Below, piece after piece: positions 7,407 to 16,319 of a DNA stretch of 64,000 nucleotides. Below the pieces are notes generated by a model. That model saw nothing but the letters and a program-made list of their open reading frames with translations, searched no databases and was not told where the DNA came from. The number at the start of each line of letters is the position of its first letter. The first letter of the stretch is position 1. The stretch is from Perlucidibaca wandonensis. GTDB taxonomy: Bacteria; Pseudomonadota; Gammaproteobacteria; Pseudomonadales; Moraxellaceae. Where the stretch lies: contig NZ_JBHTIT010000001.1 in the NCBI RefSeq assembly GCF_042677145.1, forward strand, positions 1,922,001 to 1,986,000. Reading direction: 5' to 3'. The translations under genes were made by a program, and so were the position numbers.

Positions 7407-9434
7407 CTACTCGGCAGACACCTCATCAGGCGTGATTTGAACAATCAGCTGCCGCAATGCGACCTGCGCGCCGACACCGGCATTCACTAGCTCCACCGTG
7501 CCCGCTACCGGCGCTTGTAGGCGGAATTCCATTTTCATGGCTTCTAGTACTAAAAGCAGCTCACCTTTGGCGACGACTTGGCCGGGAACAACAGAGACCG
7601 TCATCACCTTGCCGTCGATAGGCGCCAGAATGCGACCATCGCTGCCCGCTTCAGCACCTTGCTCAGGTTGATACGTCACATCTTCATAGCAAGCGGTGCA
7701 GGTCGGCGTGGATAGCCAAAGCTGGCTGCCAGTGCGAGCAAAATGCGCCTGCAAGCGGCGACCTTCAGAAACATAGCTCACGCGCGAACCATCGATGCTG
7801 AGCAAGCGCACTGAGCGCGCGGCCTCATCTTCCTCTTCTTGCGTGGTGATGATGTCAGTGCGGTATTCGCGATTGGGCAGGCACTCAACTTCGAGCACAG
7901 CCGTTTTTTCGCCACGCGCGAGCTTCATCACCAGCGGTGCGGTGTTGGCACTATGCCAGCTCAGTAAACTGGCATCGAGATCGTTGGCTTTTTGCAGCGC
8001 CAGTGCATCGCTCTCAACCATCAACGCAGCGGCTAAAGCTTGATGCACATGGTCAGGCTCGCCTAAGGCTTTGATGCGCTCAGCGGGGTATTGGTCAGCA
8101 ATAAATCCGGTGGTCACGCCCGGGCCTTGAAACTCAGGCTGCGATAACAGCTCAATGAGAAAATCGCGGTTACTCGCCAAACCCAGCAGTGCGGTATCAC
8201 CAAGCATGGCAATGAGCTTTTGGATGGCTTGCAAGCGCGTTTCGCCCCAAGCCATGAGCTTGCCTTGCAGCGAGTCATAAAATGGCGAGATAACACCACC
8301 TTCAATCAGGCAATGATCAGCGCGCAAGCCATCGCCAGAGGGCGTATGCCAGGTTAATACGCGACCAGTTTGCGGCAAGAAACCCGCGGCCGGATCTTCG
8401 GCGCACAGACGCACTTCGATGGCGTGACCGTGGCGACGGGCATCAATCTCAGCCTGCGTCATCGGCAGCGGATCGCCATTGGCCACCATGAGCTGCCAGG
8501 CCACTAAATCAACGTCATGAATCATTTCGGTGACGGGGTGCTCAACCTGCAAGCGCGTGTTCATCTCAAGAAAATAGAACTCGCCATTGGCCGCGAGCAT
8601 AAACTCCACCGTGCCCGCGCCGACATAATTCACAGCCTTAGCGGCGGCAACGGCAGCCTCGCCCATACGTGCACGTAACTCGCTGCTAACCGCAGGCGAT
8701 GGCGCCTCTTCAATAACTTTTTGATTGCGGCGTTGCACTGAGCAATCGCGCTCGCCTAAGTGCACTACCGTGCCGTGGCGATCACCAAAAATCTGGATTT
8801 CGACATGGCGAGCATTGAGAACAGCCTTCTCGATAAGCAGCTGGCCATCGCCAAAGGCGTTAGTGGCTTCACTACGCGCCGACTGGATCGCCGCTTTTAA
8901 TTCCGACTCCTCATGCACCAAACGCATGCCGCGGCCACCGCCACCGGAAGCAGCTTTGACCATCACCGGCAGCCCGACTTTGATGGCCTCAGCCACCAGC
9001 AAATCATCTTCTTGGCCAGCGCCTTGATAACCTGGAACGCACGGCACATTGGCGGCAATCATGCGCACTTTCGACGCGCTTTTATTGCCCATGGCTTCGA
9101 TGGCATCGGGATCTGGCCCGATAAACACAAGGCCAGCATCTTGCACGGCTTGCGCGAAATCGTGGCGCTCCGACAAAAAGCCATAGCCGGGATGAATCGC
9201 GCCAGCGCCAGAAGCTTTCGCTGCTTCGATCAACTTCTCAATGGACAAATACGACTCGCCCACCGGGCCAGGGCCAATACGCACGGCGGTATCGGCTTCT
9301 AGCACATGACGCGCCTGCGCATCGGCATCGCTATAAACGGCTACCGTTGTGTAACCTTGGCTGCGGCAGCCACGAATGATGCGTGCGGCAATCTCGCCAC
9401 GGTTGGCAATTAATACGGTATCAAAGCGGCTCAT
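7407..9434 (-). CDS. Acyl-CoA carboxylase alpha subunit (biotin carboxylase + BCCP), methylcrotonyl/geranyl-CoA type
   Basis: The 675-residue protein has an N-terminal biotin carboxylase with I-A-N-R-G-E-I-A-A-R-I, the ATP-grasp loop K-A-A-S-G-G-G-G-R-G-M-R, and E-M-N-T-R-L-Q-V-E-H. The C-terminal biotinyl domain has E-A-M-K-M-E-F with biotin on K634. This layout is shared by the alpha subunits of methylcrotonyl-CoA (LiuD/MccA) and geranyl-CoA (AtuF) carboxylases, and the sequence alone does not separate them for me. Its partner is the beta subunit two genes upstream. It overlaps the hydratase gene by 4 bases (ATGA) and is last in the five-gene operon. Confidence 0.9.
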   Translation of the reverse strand: MSRFDTVLIANRGEIAARIIRGCRSQGYTTVAVYSDADAQARHVLEADTAVRIGPGPVGESYLSIEKLIEAAKASGAGAIHPGYGFLSERHDFAQAVQDAGLVFIGPDPDAIEAMGNKSASKVRMIAANVPCVPGYQGAGQEDDLLVAEAIKVGLPVMVKAASGGGGRGMRLVHEESELKAAIQSARSEATNAFGDGQLLIEKAVLNARHVEIQIFGDRHGTVVHLGERDCSVQRRNQKVIEEAPSPAVSSELRARMGEAAVAAAKAVNYVGAGTVEFMLAANGEFYFLEMNTRLQVEHPVTEMIHDVDLVAWQLMVANGDPLPMTQAEIDARRHGHAIEVRLCAEDPAAGFLPQTGRVLTWHTPSGDGLRADHCLIEGGVISPFYDSLQGKLMAWGETRLQAIQKLIAMLGDTALLGLASNRDFLIELLSQPEFQGPGVTTGFIADQYPAERIKALGEPDHVHQALAAALMVESDALALQKANDLDASLLSWHSANTAPLVMKLARGEKTAVLEVECLPNREYRTDIITTQEEEDEAARSVRLLSIDGSRVSYVSEGRRLQAHFARTGSQLWLSTPTCTACYEDVTYQPEQGAEAGSDGRILAPIDGKVMTVSVVPGQVVAKGELLLVLEAMKMEFRLQAPVAGTVELVNAGVGAQVALRQLIVQITPDEVSAE

Positions 9435-10327
9435 TGTGCCGTCTCCTGAACATTCTTTTCTGTGATGTCTTGAGTGATCGCGGCTTGCGCCTGCGCCACA
9501 TCATCGGCCGTAAAGGTATGAGCCCAGTTGGCTTGGCGCTTTTGCAAAAATGCACCAATACCCTCCGGTGCTTCAGGGCTGCGCACGCAAGCGGCGAAAT
9601 GCATAGCGGCGTTATCCAGCACTTCATCGGGGTCGATATGACCGACGCTGAGCAAAATCTCTTTAGTGCGCGCATTCGCTGCTGGAGCGCAGCGCAATAC
9701 TTGATTTAGCGTATCGGCGAGCAAGGTATTGAGCGCGGCCTCATCGGCAAATACGTCGTGCACAAGACCGTAGCGCAACGCCGCATCGCCATTAAACTGT
9801 GCGCTGGTTAAGCACAAACGGCGCGCTTGCGTGAGCCCCATGCGCTGCACCACAAAAGGCGCGATTTGCGCGGGCGGCAAGCCACGAGATGTCTCTGGCA
9901 TACCAAACTTTGTTGCTTGATGCGCAAGGGCAATATCTGACACACAAGCCAGACCAAAGCCACCGCCCAGCACGCCGCCTTCGAGCACAGTAATCAGTAC
10001 TTGCGGGATGCGCTCAGCTACGCGCAGCATCTCGCCAAAGGCGCGATTCATGGTCACTACAGGGTCTTTTTCACCGGCGACTACCGGCTTTTGCGCATCG
10101 CCAAAAACGCCTTTTAAGTCAGCACCAGCGCAGAAGTGGCCACCGTGACCGCGCATCAGTACCACGCGTAAATCATCGCGGGTCTTTAAGTGTTCAAACA
10201 GGGCGATAAGCTCAGCGAGCATCTCCACCGTGAGTGCATTTCGTGCATCCGGACGGTTTAGCGAAACGCGTAAAATGCCGGCGCTTTCATCGTGGCTAAG
10301 ATGTAAAAATTGGCAGCTAGGTAGCAT
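9431..10327 (-). CDS. Enoyl-CoA hydratase family, methylglutaconyl / isohexenylglutaconyl-CoA hydratase
   Basis: This 298-residue crotonase-fold enzyme has the oxyanion-hole segments C-A-G-A-D-L-K and G-G-V-L-G-G-G-F-G-L, and a later F-G-M-P-E-T. In leucine breakdown the enzyme hydrates 3-methylglutaconyl-CoA; in acyclic terpene breakdown AtuE hydrates isohexenylglutaconyl-CoA. The stretch P-P-A-Q-I-A-P-F-V-V-Q-R-M-G-L followed by A-R-R-L resembles what I remember of AtuE-type proteins more than LiuC. AAGGAG precedes the ATG. It sits between the two carboxylase genes, as expected for the step after carboxylation. Confidence 0.85.
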   Translation of the reverse strand: MLPSCQFLHLSHDESAGILRVSLNRPDARNALTVEMLAELIALFEHLKTRDDLRVVLMRGHGGHFCAGADLKGVFGDAQKPVVAGEKDPVVTMNRAFGEMLRVAERIPQVLITVLEGGVLGGGFGLACVSDIALAHQATKFGMPETSRGLPPAQIAPFVVQRMGLTQARRLCLTSAQFNGDAALRYGLVHDVFADEAALNTLLADTLNQVLRCAPAANARTKEILLSVGHIDPDEVLDNAAMHFAACVRSPEAPEGIGAFLQKRQANWAHTFTADDVAQAQAAITQDITEKNVQETAQ

Positions 10328-10348
10328 AACAGTCTCCTTCTCAGTGCC

Positions 10349-11974
10349 TTAGAAACGGGCAACGCCAAAGCTATTAGGGCGCAACTCACGACGCTGGGAC
10401 TCGCGGCACACCGACAAGGTCAATGCTAGGGCGCGGCGGCTGTCGCGCGGGTCAATAATGCCGTCGTCAAACAGACGCGCGGAGGCAGCAAAGGGATGCG
10501 AATCTTCGTCAAATTTATTGATGATTTGCATCTCCAGCATTTTCAAGATGCCCTCTTCTTGCTCACCAATTTCCTTGCCCTGCTTGATCCATTTTTCTCG
10601 CGTGATAATTGACATCACTTTCGCAGCTTGCTCGCCGCCCATTACTGCGGTGCGCGAGTTTGGCCAGGCGAAAATAAAGTGTGGGCCAAAACCGCGACCA
10701 CACATGCCGTAGTTGCCGGCGCCAAAGCTGCCACCCATCACCAGCGTGATTTGCGGCACAGTGGCATTGGCCACGGCCTGAATCATTTTCGAACCATGCT
10801 TAACAATGCCGCCCTGCTCTGAAGCAGTGCCGACCATATAGCCGGTGGTGTTCATCAGATAAATAATCGGCACATTGGCGTGGCAGCAGAGCTGAATAAA
10901 TTGCCCAGCCTTGGTCGCGCCTGCGGTGGTGATTGGGCCGTTATTGGAAATAATGCCGACAGCATGACCATCAATCACGGCGCGGCCGCAGACGGTTTGC
11001 TTGTCGTATTCGGACTTAAACTCGAGAAACTCGGAGTCATCAACCAAGCGAGCGATGACTTCGCGGCAATCGAACGGTTTGCGGTAATCGCTAGAGACCA
11101 CGCCGCAGAGCTCATCGATGTCATAGCGCGGTGCTTTAGCAGCTAAGCGTGGCACATCAGGCTTGTCGGCATTCCAATGCAGGCCTCGGACAATTTCCCG
11201 CGCAATACGAATACCGTCAGCATCGCTCTCAGCCAAAAATTCTGCCGTCCCAGCTTGTTGGGTGTGCATCTCGGCGCCACCCAAATCTTCGTCGATAGCG
11301 ATCTCACCAGTCGCCGCCAACAGCAATGGTGGGCCGGCCAAAAATACTTTAGCTTTCTTGCGCACCATCACCACGTAGTCCGACAGACCAGGCATATACG
11401 CACCGCCGGCGGTTGACGAGCCATGCACCACAGTGACTTGCGGAATGCCTGCCGCCGACAAACGCGCTTGGTTGGCGAAGGTTTTACCACCCGGGATAAA
11501 CAGCTCAGCCTGATACATCAGGTTGGCACCGCCAGACTCAATGAGGGAGACCACCGGTAGCTTTTGCTGCAGCGCAATTTCTTGCAAGCGTAAGGTTTTT
11601 TGCACGCCAAATGGCGTCATGGTGCCGCCTTTGATGGCGCTGTTTGACGCCACGATCAGGCAGCGCACGCCTTCTACATAACCAATGCCAGCGATGGTAT
11701 TGCCGCCCGCCAGCGAGCCGTCTTTATCGTCATGCATTTTGTAGCCGCAAAGCGTCGACAGCTCCATAAATGGCGAACCACGATCAAGCAATAAGTGCAC
11801 TCGTTCGCGCGGCAGCATTTGTCCGCGCTTATGGTATTTCGCTCGGACCTTTTCTTCGGTGGCAATCACCGAGCTTTCGACTGCACGTAAGGCATTGATG
11901 GCATCAAACATGCCTTCTCGATTGGCCTTGAAGGTGTCGTCTTGCGGGTTAATTCGTGATTCTAAAATAGTCAT
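10349..11974 (-). CDS. Acyl-CoA carboxylase beta (carboxyltransferase) subunit, geranyl/methylcrotonyl-CoA type
   Basis: The 541-residue carboxyltransferase subunit carries the crotonase-like oxyanion segments E-S-G-G-A-N-L and G-S-S-T-A-G-G-A-Y in the N half and G-G-S-F-G-A-G-N-Y-G-M in the C half. Classical methylcrotonyl-CoA beta subunits have a D-R-D-H-F-G-R-I-F-x-N-Q stretch after A-N-L; here it is the shorter I-P-G-G-K-T-F-A-N-Q, and the later part reads M-P-G-L-S-D-Y-V. I remember those features from the geranyl-CoA carboxylase (AtuC) group, so the substrate may be a longer branched enoyl-CoA. It pairs with the biotin subunit at 7407-9434. Confidence 0.88.
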   Translation of the reverse strand: MTILESRINPQDDTFKANREGMFDAINALRAVESSVIATEEKVRAKYHKRGQMLPRERVHLLLDRGSPFMELSTLCGYKMHDDKDGSLAGGNTIAGIGYVEGVRCLIVASNSAIKGGTMTPFGVQKTLRLQEIALQQKLPVVSLIESGGANLMYQAELFIPGGKTFANQARLSAAGIPQVTVVHGSSTAGGAYMPGLSDYVVMVRKKAKVFLAGPPLLLAATGEIAIDEDLGGAEMHTQQAGTAEFLAESDADGIRIAREIVRGLHWNADKPDVPRLAAKAPRYDIDELCGVVSSDYRKPFDCREVIARLVDDSEFLEFKSEYDKQTVCGRAVIDGHAVGIISNNGPITTAGATKAGQFIQLCCHANVPIIYLMNTTGYMVGTASEQGGIVKHGSKMIQAVANATVPQITLVMGGSFGAGNYGMCGRGFGPHFIFAWPNSRTAVMGGEQAAKVMSIITREKWIKQGKEIGEQEEGILKMLEMQIINKFDEDSHPFAASARLFDDGIIDPRDSRRALALTLSVCRESQRRELRPNSFGVARF

Positions 11975-12018
11975 AAATAATCTCTTCTGTCAGTGCCGCC
12001 AGTGCTTTTAAAAAGCGC

Positions 12019-13839
12019 TCAGCCGCTCACAGGCTCATTGATCGTTGGCAAGCTAGCAGCCAACTCGGCTGGCACAGCAATGTCGTAGTCGAGCAGCATT
12101 TGCGCAAAGCATTTGCCCTGCGGATCAGTACGCAATGAGGCGATACCACCGCCACCCAAGGCATGCTTGAGCAGGAAGTTCATGCTGTTGCTAGCCGGCA
12201 AATCCCAGCGCGACACGGTGCTATTAGCAGCCAACGTGTGGGCAAAATACTTAGAAACATTAGCCTCGGTGAGCGTCGCACGCAGGTACTTCACATACTC
12301 TGGTTTGCGCGCCATGACGCCGATATTGCCGTGATCGCCTTTATCGCCGCTGCGAGCAACCGCTAAGCGAATCAGTGGCACTTTCACAGCGTCTGCCGTG
12401 GCAGCCCACACCTCACCAGCGGCTTGTGGTGCGAGCTGGCTAGCATCAAATGGCAGGCCTTCTTCGACCACAATCGGAGTGCGCACGCCTTCAAAATCTA
12501 CGGTAATAGTGACATCACGCTTCGGCACTTTGCATGACCATAGCTGCACCACCGGCTGCACGCTGGGGCGGCCGCCGAAATATCCGGTAAGGCCAGGCGC
12601 CATGCCAGTTGCAGCTTGTGCCAATTCTTTTGAGAACAACACTAAGGCTGCTTTCTCTTTGTGCTTAGCGGCAATTTTCACAATGACTTCACGCGTGGCC
12701 AATGCGCCTTCGCGCGCGTTAGCGCCATACATCGACTCAGCACCCAGCAGCTCTACCGATGTTTCGGTGAAAGGACCCCAGCCTTTGCTGGCAAATAGGG
12801 CTTCACACTTTTTAATTAATGCGTCAGCAACACGCTGAGCTTTGGCTGGCGCTTCGCGACCACCCATTAAAAAGGTTGAAGTGATGCGATTACCACGTGG
12901 CGTAGTACCAGAAACTTTATACGTGTCTGGCGGCGCGTAGCCGGTAGCGCCTTCGATCAAGACAGAGTCTTTGCCGACTTGGCTGAGGCGTGCGGTGGTG
13001 AAGTCGCAGCGCACATCGGGCAATAAATACGCGCGCGGGTCGCCAATCTCATAAAGCATTTGCTCACCGACGGTGCCGAGCGTGACGGCACCGCCAGTGC
13101 CTTCGGGCTTACCGACGAGGAATGAGCCATCTTCGCGTACGTCGACAAAGGGGAAGCCCATGTTTTCGTAGCCATTGGAGACGGTTTGCCAATCAGTAAA
13201 GTTGCCGCCAGTGCATTGCGCGCCACATTCGATGATATGACCGGCAAGCGAGCCTTGTGACAATTTGTCGTAGTCGGTGGCAGTCCAGCCGAACTCATAC
13301 ATCATTGGCCCTAGCGTGACCGCGCTGTCGACACCACGACCGGTGATAACGACATCGGCGCCTTGGCGCAGCGCTTCGGCAATGGCTGGCGCGCCGAGGT
13401 AAGCGTTCATGCTCACCAACATGCCGGGGAAAGCCGAGCCAGTTTCCATCTCAGTAATGCCAGCTTCGCGGAACTCGCCTTGGCGCGCGGTTAGGTCATC
13501 GCCCTCAACTACGGCAATGCGCAGCTCAATGCCAACACTTGTCGCTGCAGCTACTAAGGCATCACGGCAAGCACCGACATTCATGCCACCTGCATTGCTG
13601 ATGACTTTAATACCCTGCGCTTTAACCTGCGTCAGTAATGGCGTCATCACTTCAACAAAATCGCGCGCATAACCCTGTGCTGGGTCTTTCATGCGCTGCA
13701 CAGCCAAAATCGACATGGTGACTTCGGCCAAATAATCGAACACCAAATAATCGAGTTTGCCGTGGCTTACAAGCTGTTCAGCAGCCGTGGAGGTATCACC
13801 CCAAAACGCCGAGGCACAACCGATACGAATAGATTTCAT
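12019..13839 (-). CDS. atuA: AtuA-family protein (DUF1446)
   Basis: The 606-residue protein matches the acyclic-terpene-utilisation AtuA family, whose biochemical role I do not know to be settled. The N-terminal DUF1446 part has F-D-Y-L-A-E-V-T-M and N-A-G-G-M-N near residues 35-95, and G-R-G-V-D-S-A near 165. The C-terminal ferredoxin-fold part has the family motif A-R-S-G-D-K-G-D-H-G-N-I-G-V. The ATG at 13839 is chosen because GGAG lies seven bases before it; a TTG at 13857 follows the upstream stop with no ribosome site. It takes the operon place where leucine clusters usually carry HMG-CoA lyase or the carboxylase. Confidence 0.9.
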   Translation of the reverse strand: MKSIRIGCASAFWGDTSTAAEQLVSHGKLDYLVFDYLAEVTMSILAVQRMKDPAQGYARDFVEVMTPLLTQVKAQGIKVISNAGGMNVGACRDALVAAATSVGIELRIAVVEGDDLTARQGEFREAGITEMETGSAFPGMLVSMNAYLGAPAIAEALRQGADVVITGRGVDSAVTLGPMMYEFGWTATDYDKLSQGSLAGHIIECGAQCTGGNFTDWQTVSNGYENMGFPFVDVREDGSFLVGKPEGTGGAVTLGTVGEQMLYEIGDPRAYLLPDVRCDFTTARLSQVGKDSVLIEGATGYAPPDTYKVSGTTPRGNRITSTFLMGGREAPAKAQRVADALIKKCEALFASKGWGPFTETSVELLGAESMYGANAREGALATREVIVKIAAKHKEKAALVLFSKELAQAATGMAPGLTGYFGGRPSVQPVVQLWSCKVPKRDVTITVDFEGVRTPIVVEEGLPFDASQLAPQAAGEVWAATADAVKVPLIRLAVARSGDKGDHGNIGVMARKPEYVKYLRATLTEANVSKYFAHTLAANSTVSRWDLPASNSMNFLLKHALGGGGIASLRTDPQGKCFAQMLLDYDIAVPAELAASLPTINEPVSG

Positions 13840-13857
13840 GGCAATCTCCGACTGCAA

Positions 13858-15021
13858 TTAAAGAGTTTCGGCAAAAAGTTCGCGGCCGATGAGCATGCGG
13901 CGAATCTCAGAAGTTCCTGCACCAATTTCATAAAGCTTGGCATCGCGCCAGAAGCGGCCGCAGGGGTTTTCGTTCATATAGCCATTGCCGCCTAAGCATT
14001 GAATAGCTTGGCCGGCCATCCAAGTGGCCTGCTCAGCGGTGTACAAAATCACGCCAGCGGCATCTTTGCGCGTGGTCTCGCCACGGTCGCAGGCTTTCGC
14101 CACGCTGTAGAGATAGGCTTTGCTGGTGCTGAGCGCAACATACATATCGGCGAGTTTGCCCTGCATGAGCTGAAACTCGCCAATGGACTGACCAAATTGT
14201 TTGCGATCGTGAAGGTAGGGTAGTACCACATCAAGGCATGCTTGCATCAGGCCAACAGGGCCGCCAGCAAGCACAACGCGCTCGAAGTCGAGACCAGACA
14301 TCAGGACATTGACGCCGCGACCGACGCTGCCCAGCACATTTCCCACTGGCACCTTGCAATCTTGGAACACTAACTCGCAGGTGTTAGAGCCGCGCATGCC
14401 GAGCTTGTCGAGCTTCTGCGCCGTGCTAAAGCCGGGCATGCTTTTTTCGATGATGAACGCTGTGATGCCGCGTGAGCCGGCACTAACGTCGGTTTTCGCA
14501 TACACCACCAAGACATCGGCATCGGGGCCGTTGGTGATCCACATCTTGTTGCCGTTTAGTACGTAATGATCGCCGTGCAGATCAGCGCGCAACTTCATGC
14601 TCACCACATCCGAACCAGCATTAGGCTCAGACATCGCCAAGGCGCCGACATGCTCACCGCTGATGAGCTTGGGCAGGTATTTTTGCTGCTGCTCGCGTGA
14701 GCCATTCTTGGTTAATTGGTTCACGCAAAGATTGGAGTGTGCGCCATACGACAGACCAATCGAGGCTGAAGCGCGACTGATCTCTTCTACCACCACGGTG
14801 TGGGCCAAATAACCAAGACCTGCACCGCCAAACTCTTCCGGTGCGGTGATGCCGAGCAAGCCCATATCGCCGAGCTTGCGCCATAGCGGCATAGGGAATT
14901 CATTGTCACGATCGACGGCGTCGGCAATCGGCCGAATCTCCGCGTCGACAAACTGACGCACGCTGTCACGTAGAGCATCGATGGTGTCGCCGAGATCATG
15001 ATTTAGGGTTGGATAATGCAT
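13858..15021 (-). CDS. liuA: Isovaleryl-CoA dehydrogenase
   Basis: This FAD acyl-CoA dehydrogenase (387 residues) oxidises isovaleryl-CoA to 3-methylcrotonyl-CoA. Typical segments are L-S-Y-G-A-H-S-N-L, M-S-E-P-N-A-G-S-D-V-V, and L-G-G-N-G-Y-M-N-E. Two residues point to the isovaleryl branch. The usual catalytic Glu of Y-E-G-T is replaced (Y-E-I-G-A-G-T-S-E), and a Glu is present in G-L-D-F-E-R (E247), where isovaleryl-CoA dehydrogenases keep their base. It is the first gene of the operon, with AAGGTG before its ATG, divergent from the AraC-type regulator. The next gene begins 18 bases after its stop. Confidence 0.92.
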   Translation of the reverse strand: MHYPTLNHDLGDTIDALRDSVRQFVDAEIRPIADAVDRDNEFPMPLWRKLGDMGLLGITAPEEFGGAGLGYLAHTVVVEEISRASASIGLSYGAHSNLCVNQLTKNGSREQQQKYLPKLISGEHVGALAMSEPNAGSDVVSMKLRADLHGDHYVLNGNKMWITNGPDADVLVVYAKTDVSAGSRGITAFIIEKSMPGFSTAQKLDKLGMRGSNTCELVFQDCKVPVGNVLGSVGRGVNVLMSGLDFERVVLAGGPVGLMQACLDVVLPYLHDRKQFGQSIGEFQLMQGKLADMYVALSTSKAYLYSVAKACDRGETTRKDAAGVILYTAEQATWMAGQAIQCLGGNGYMNENPCGRFWRDAKLYEIGAGTSEIRRMLIGRELFAETL

Positions 15022-15110
15022 AGCACACCTTTTTGCAGGCTGAATTGAACGTCTGCGAGTGTGGCTAGCTTAGAGCCTTGGGGCAATGTGAAAAGCGGCT
15101 AGAAAATTGA

Positions 15111-15187
15111 TAAATTCGGACACATATTGGCTATAAAACCGCTATCATCCCGATCTATAGCTTTTTTTACTTGTAAATTGGGACACG
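15111..15187. promoter_or_regulatory. Paired 14-bp direct repeats, candidate AraC-type operator
   Basis: TAAATTCGGACACA (15111-15124) and TAAATTGGGACACG (15174-15187) match at 12 of 14 positions. Their starts are exactly 63 bases apart, or six helical turns. They lie in the 190-base gap between the isovaleryl-CoA dehydrogenase operon and the AraC-type gene. A TATAAA (15132-15137) falls between them. Their number, orientation and spacing fit a regulator binding two sites on one DNA face. Confidence 0.65.
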
Positions 15188-15211
15188 ATACGCCGTGCTC
15201 AAGAGACCGCT

Positions 15212-16252
15212 ATGAACCCCTTGCATCAGACCATTTCCGGCCACGTCGTGCCAGCCATGCTGCAACACGCCATCAATTCCGGACTCGATCCTGAGCTTTT
15301 ATTGCAAGAGGCCGGCATTCCCAGCTATTGGCTAGAGGACACCAGCGGCCGCCTACTTCCGCTGCAATTCGCCAATCTCATGCGCGCTCTGTGGCGCTGC
15401 AGCAATGATGAGTTTATGGGCTTTTCTGCCGAGCCCAGCCGCGTTGGTACCTTTCCATTGATGATGCACAGCGTGCTTAGTGCCGACACCCTGGGGCAAG
15501 CGCTAAGCCAGGGTGCGCATTTTTATCGCGTACTCACCGATAGCATTTCGCTGCGTCTTAGCGAGCGCGATGGTGTCGCTGAGTTCGAGTTGCGCCTGCG
15601 CGAGCCTGAGCGCGATCCAGGCCATGTGCTCACCGAGACGATTTTACTGTGCTGGTATCGTCTCGCCTGCTGGCTAATTAACCGCCGTATTTTGCTCACC
15701 GATACCCACTTTAGCTATCCGCCGCCGCCGCATGAGGCCGAGTACCATCAGCTCTATCCCTGCCCGCATCATTTCAACCAAGACCGTACCGCGCTGCATT
15801 TCGACGCTCGTGTCTTGGCACTGCCAGTCACACGCAGTCGAGATGAGCTGAAAGTCTTAATCCGTGAGTTGCCGCTGGGGTTTTTCATCAAGCCGGTGTT
15901 TCAAGGCAGCCTCAGCCACCGCGTGCGCAGCCGATTGGTGCAGGGCGGCATGGCCGATCTACCCAGCTTAGATGTCGTCGCTGGCGAGCTATTTATGACT
16001 GGCCGGACATTGCGCCGACAGCTTTTGGTCGAAGGCACGCGCTATCAGGAAATTAAGGATGAGCTGCGCCGCGAGCATGCCATGGCGCTGCTGCGCGAGC
16101 CACAGACCAGTATCAACGCGGTGGCGCGAGATATTGGCTTTCGCGAAGCAGCGGTGTTTATTAAGGCGTTTAAGCATTGGACAGGGATGACGCCCGGCGA
16201 TTATCGGGCGCATTGGCAAGCTCAGCGCCAGCTCGCACGGGCGACGAGCTAG
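15212..16252 (+). CDS. AraC-family transcriptional regulator
   Basis: The 346-residue protein has an N-terminal arabinose-binding-like domain of the OruR/ToxR-regulator type (about residues 15-200), with the family segment S-A-D-T-L-G-Q-A-L-S. A C-terminal double helix-turn-helix follows, with S-I-N-A-V-A-R-D-I-G-F and A-F-K-H-W-T-G-M-T-P-G-D-Y-R. It is divergently transcribed from the acyl-CoA operon, and a repeat pair lies between them, so it most likely senses an intermediate of that pathway. Classical liu operons are controlled by a MerR-type LiuR, so this is a different control protein. Confidence 0.9.
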   Translation: MNPLHQTISGHVVPAMLQHAINSGLDPELLLQEAGIPSYWLEDTSGRLLPLQFANLMRALWRCSNDEFMGFSAEPSRVGTFPLMMHSVLSADTLGQALSQGAHFYRVLTDSISLRLSERDGVAEFELRLREPERDPGHVLTETILLCWYRLACWLINRRILLTDTHFSYPPPPHEAEYHQLYPCPHHFNQDRTALHFDARVLALPVTRSRDELKVLIRELPLGFFIKPVFQGSLSHRVRSRLVQGGMADLPSLDVVAGELFMTGRTLRRQLLVEGTRYQEIKDELRREHAMALLREPQTSINAVARDIGFREAAVFIKAFKHWTGMTPGDYRAHWQAQRQLARATS

Positions 16253-16319
16253 CGCATTTAGATCACTCGGCTTAATTGCGGCTGAGCGCACCGCGCTAGC
16301 CTCTCAACTAGGCCCGCGA

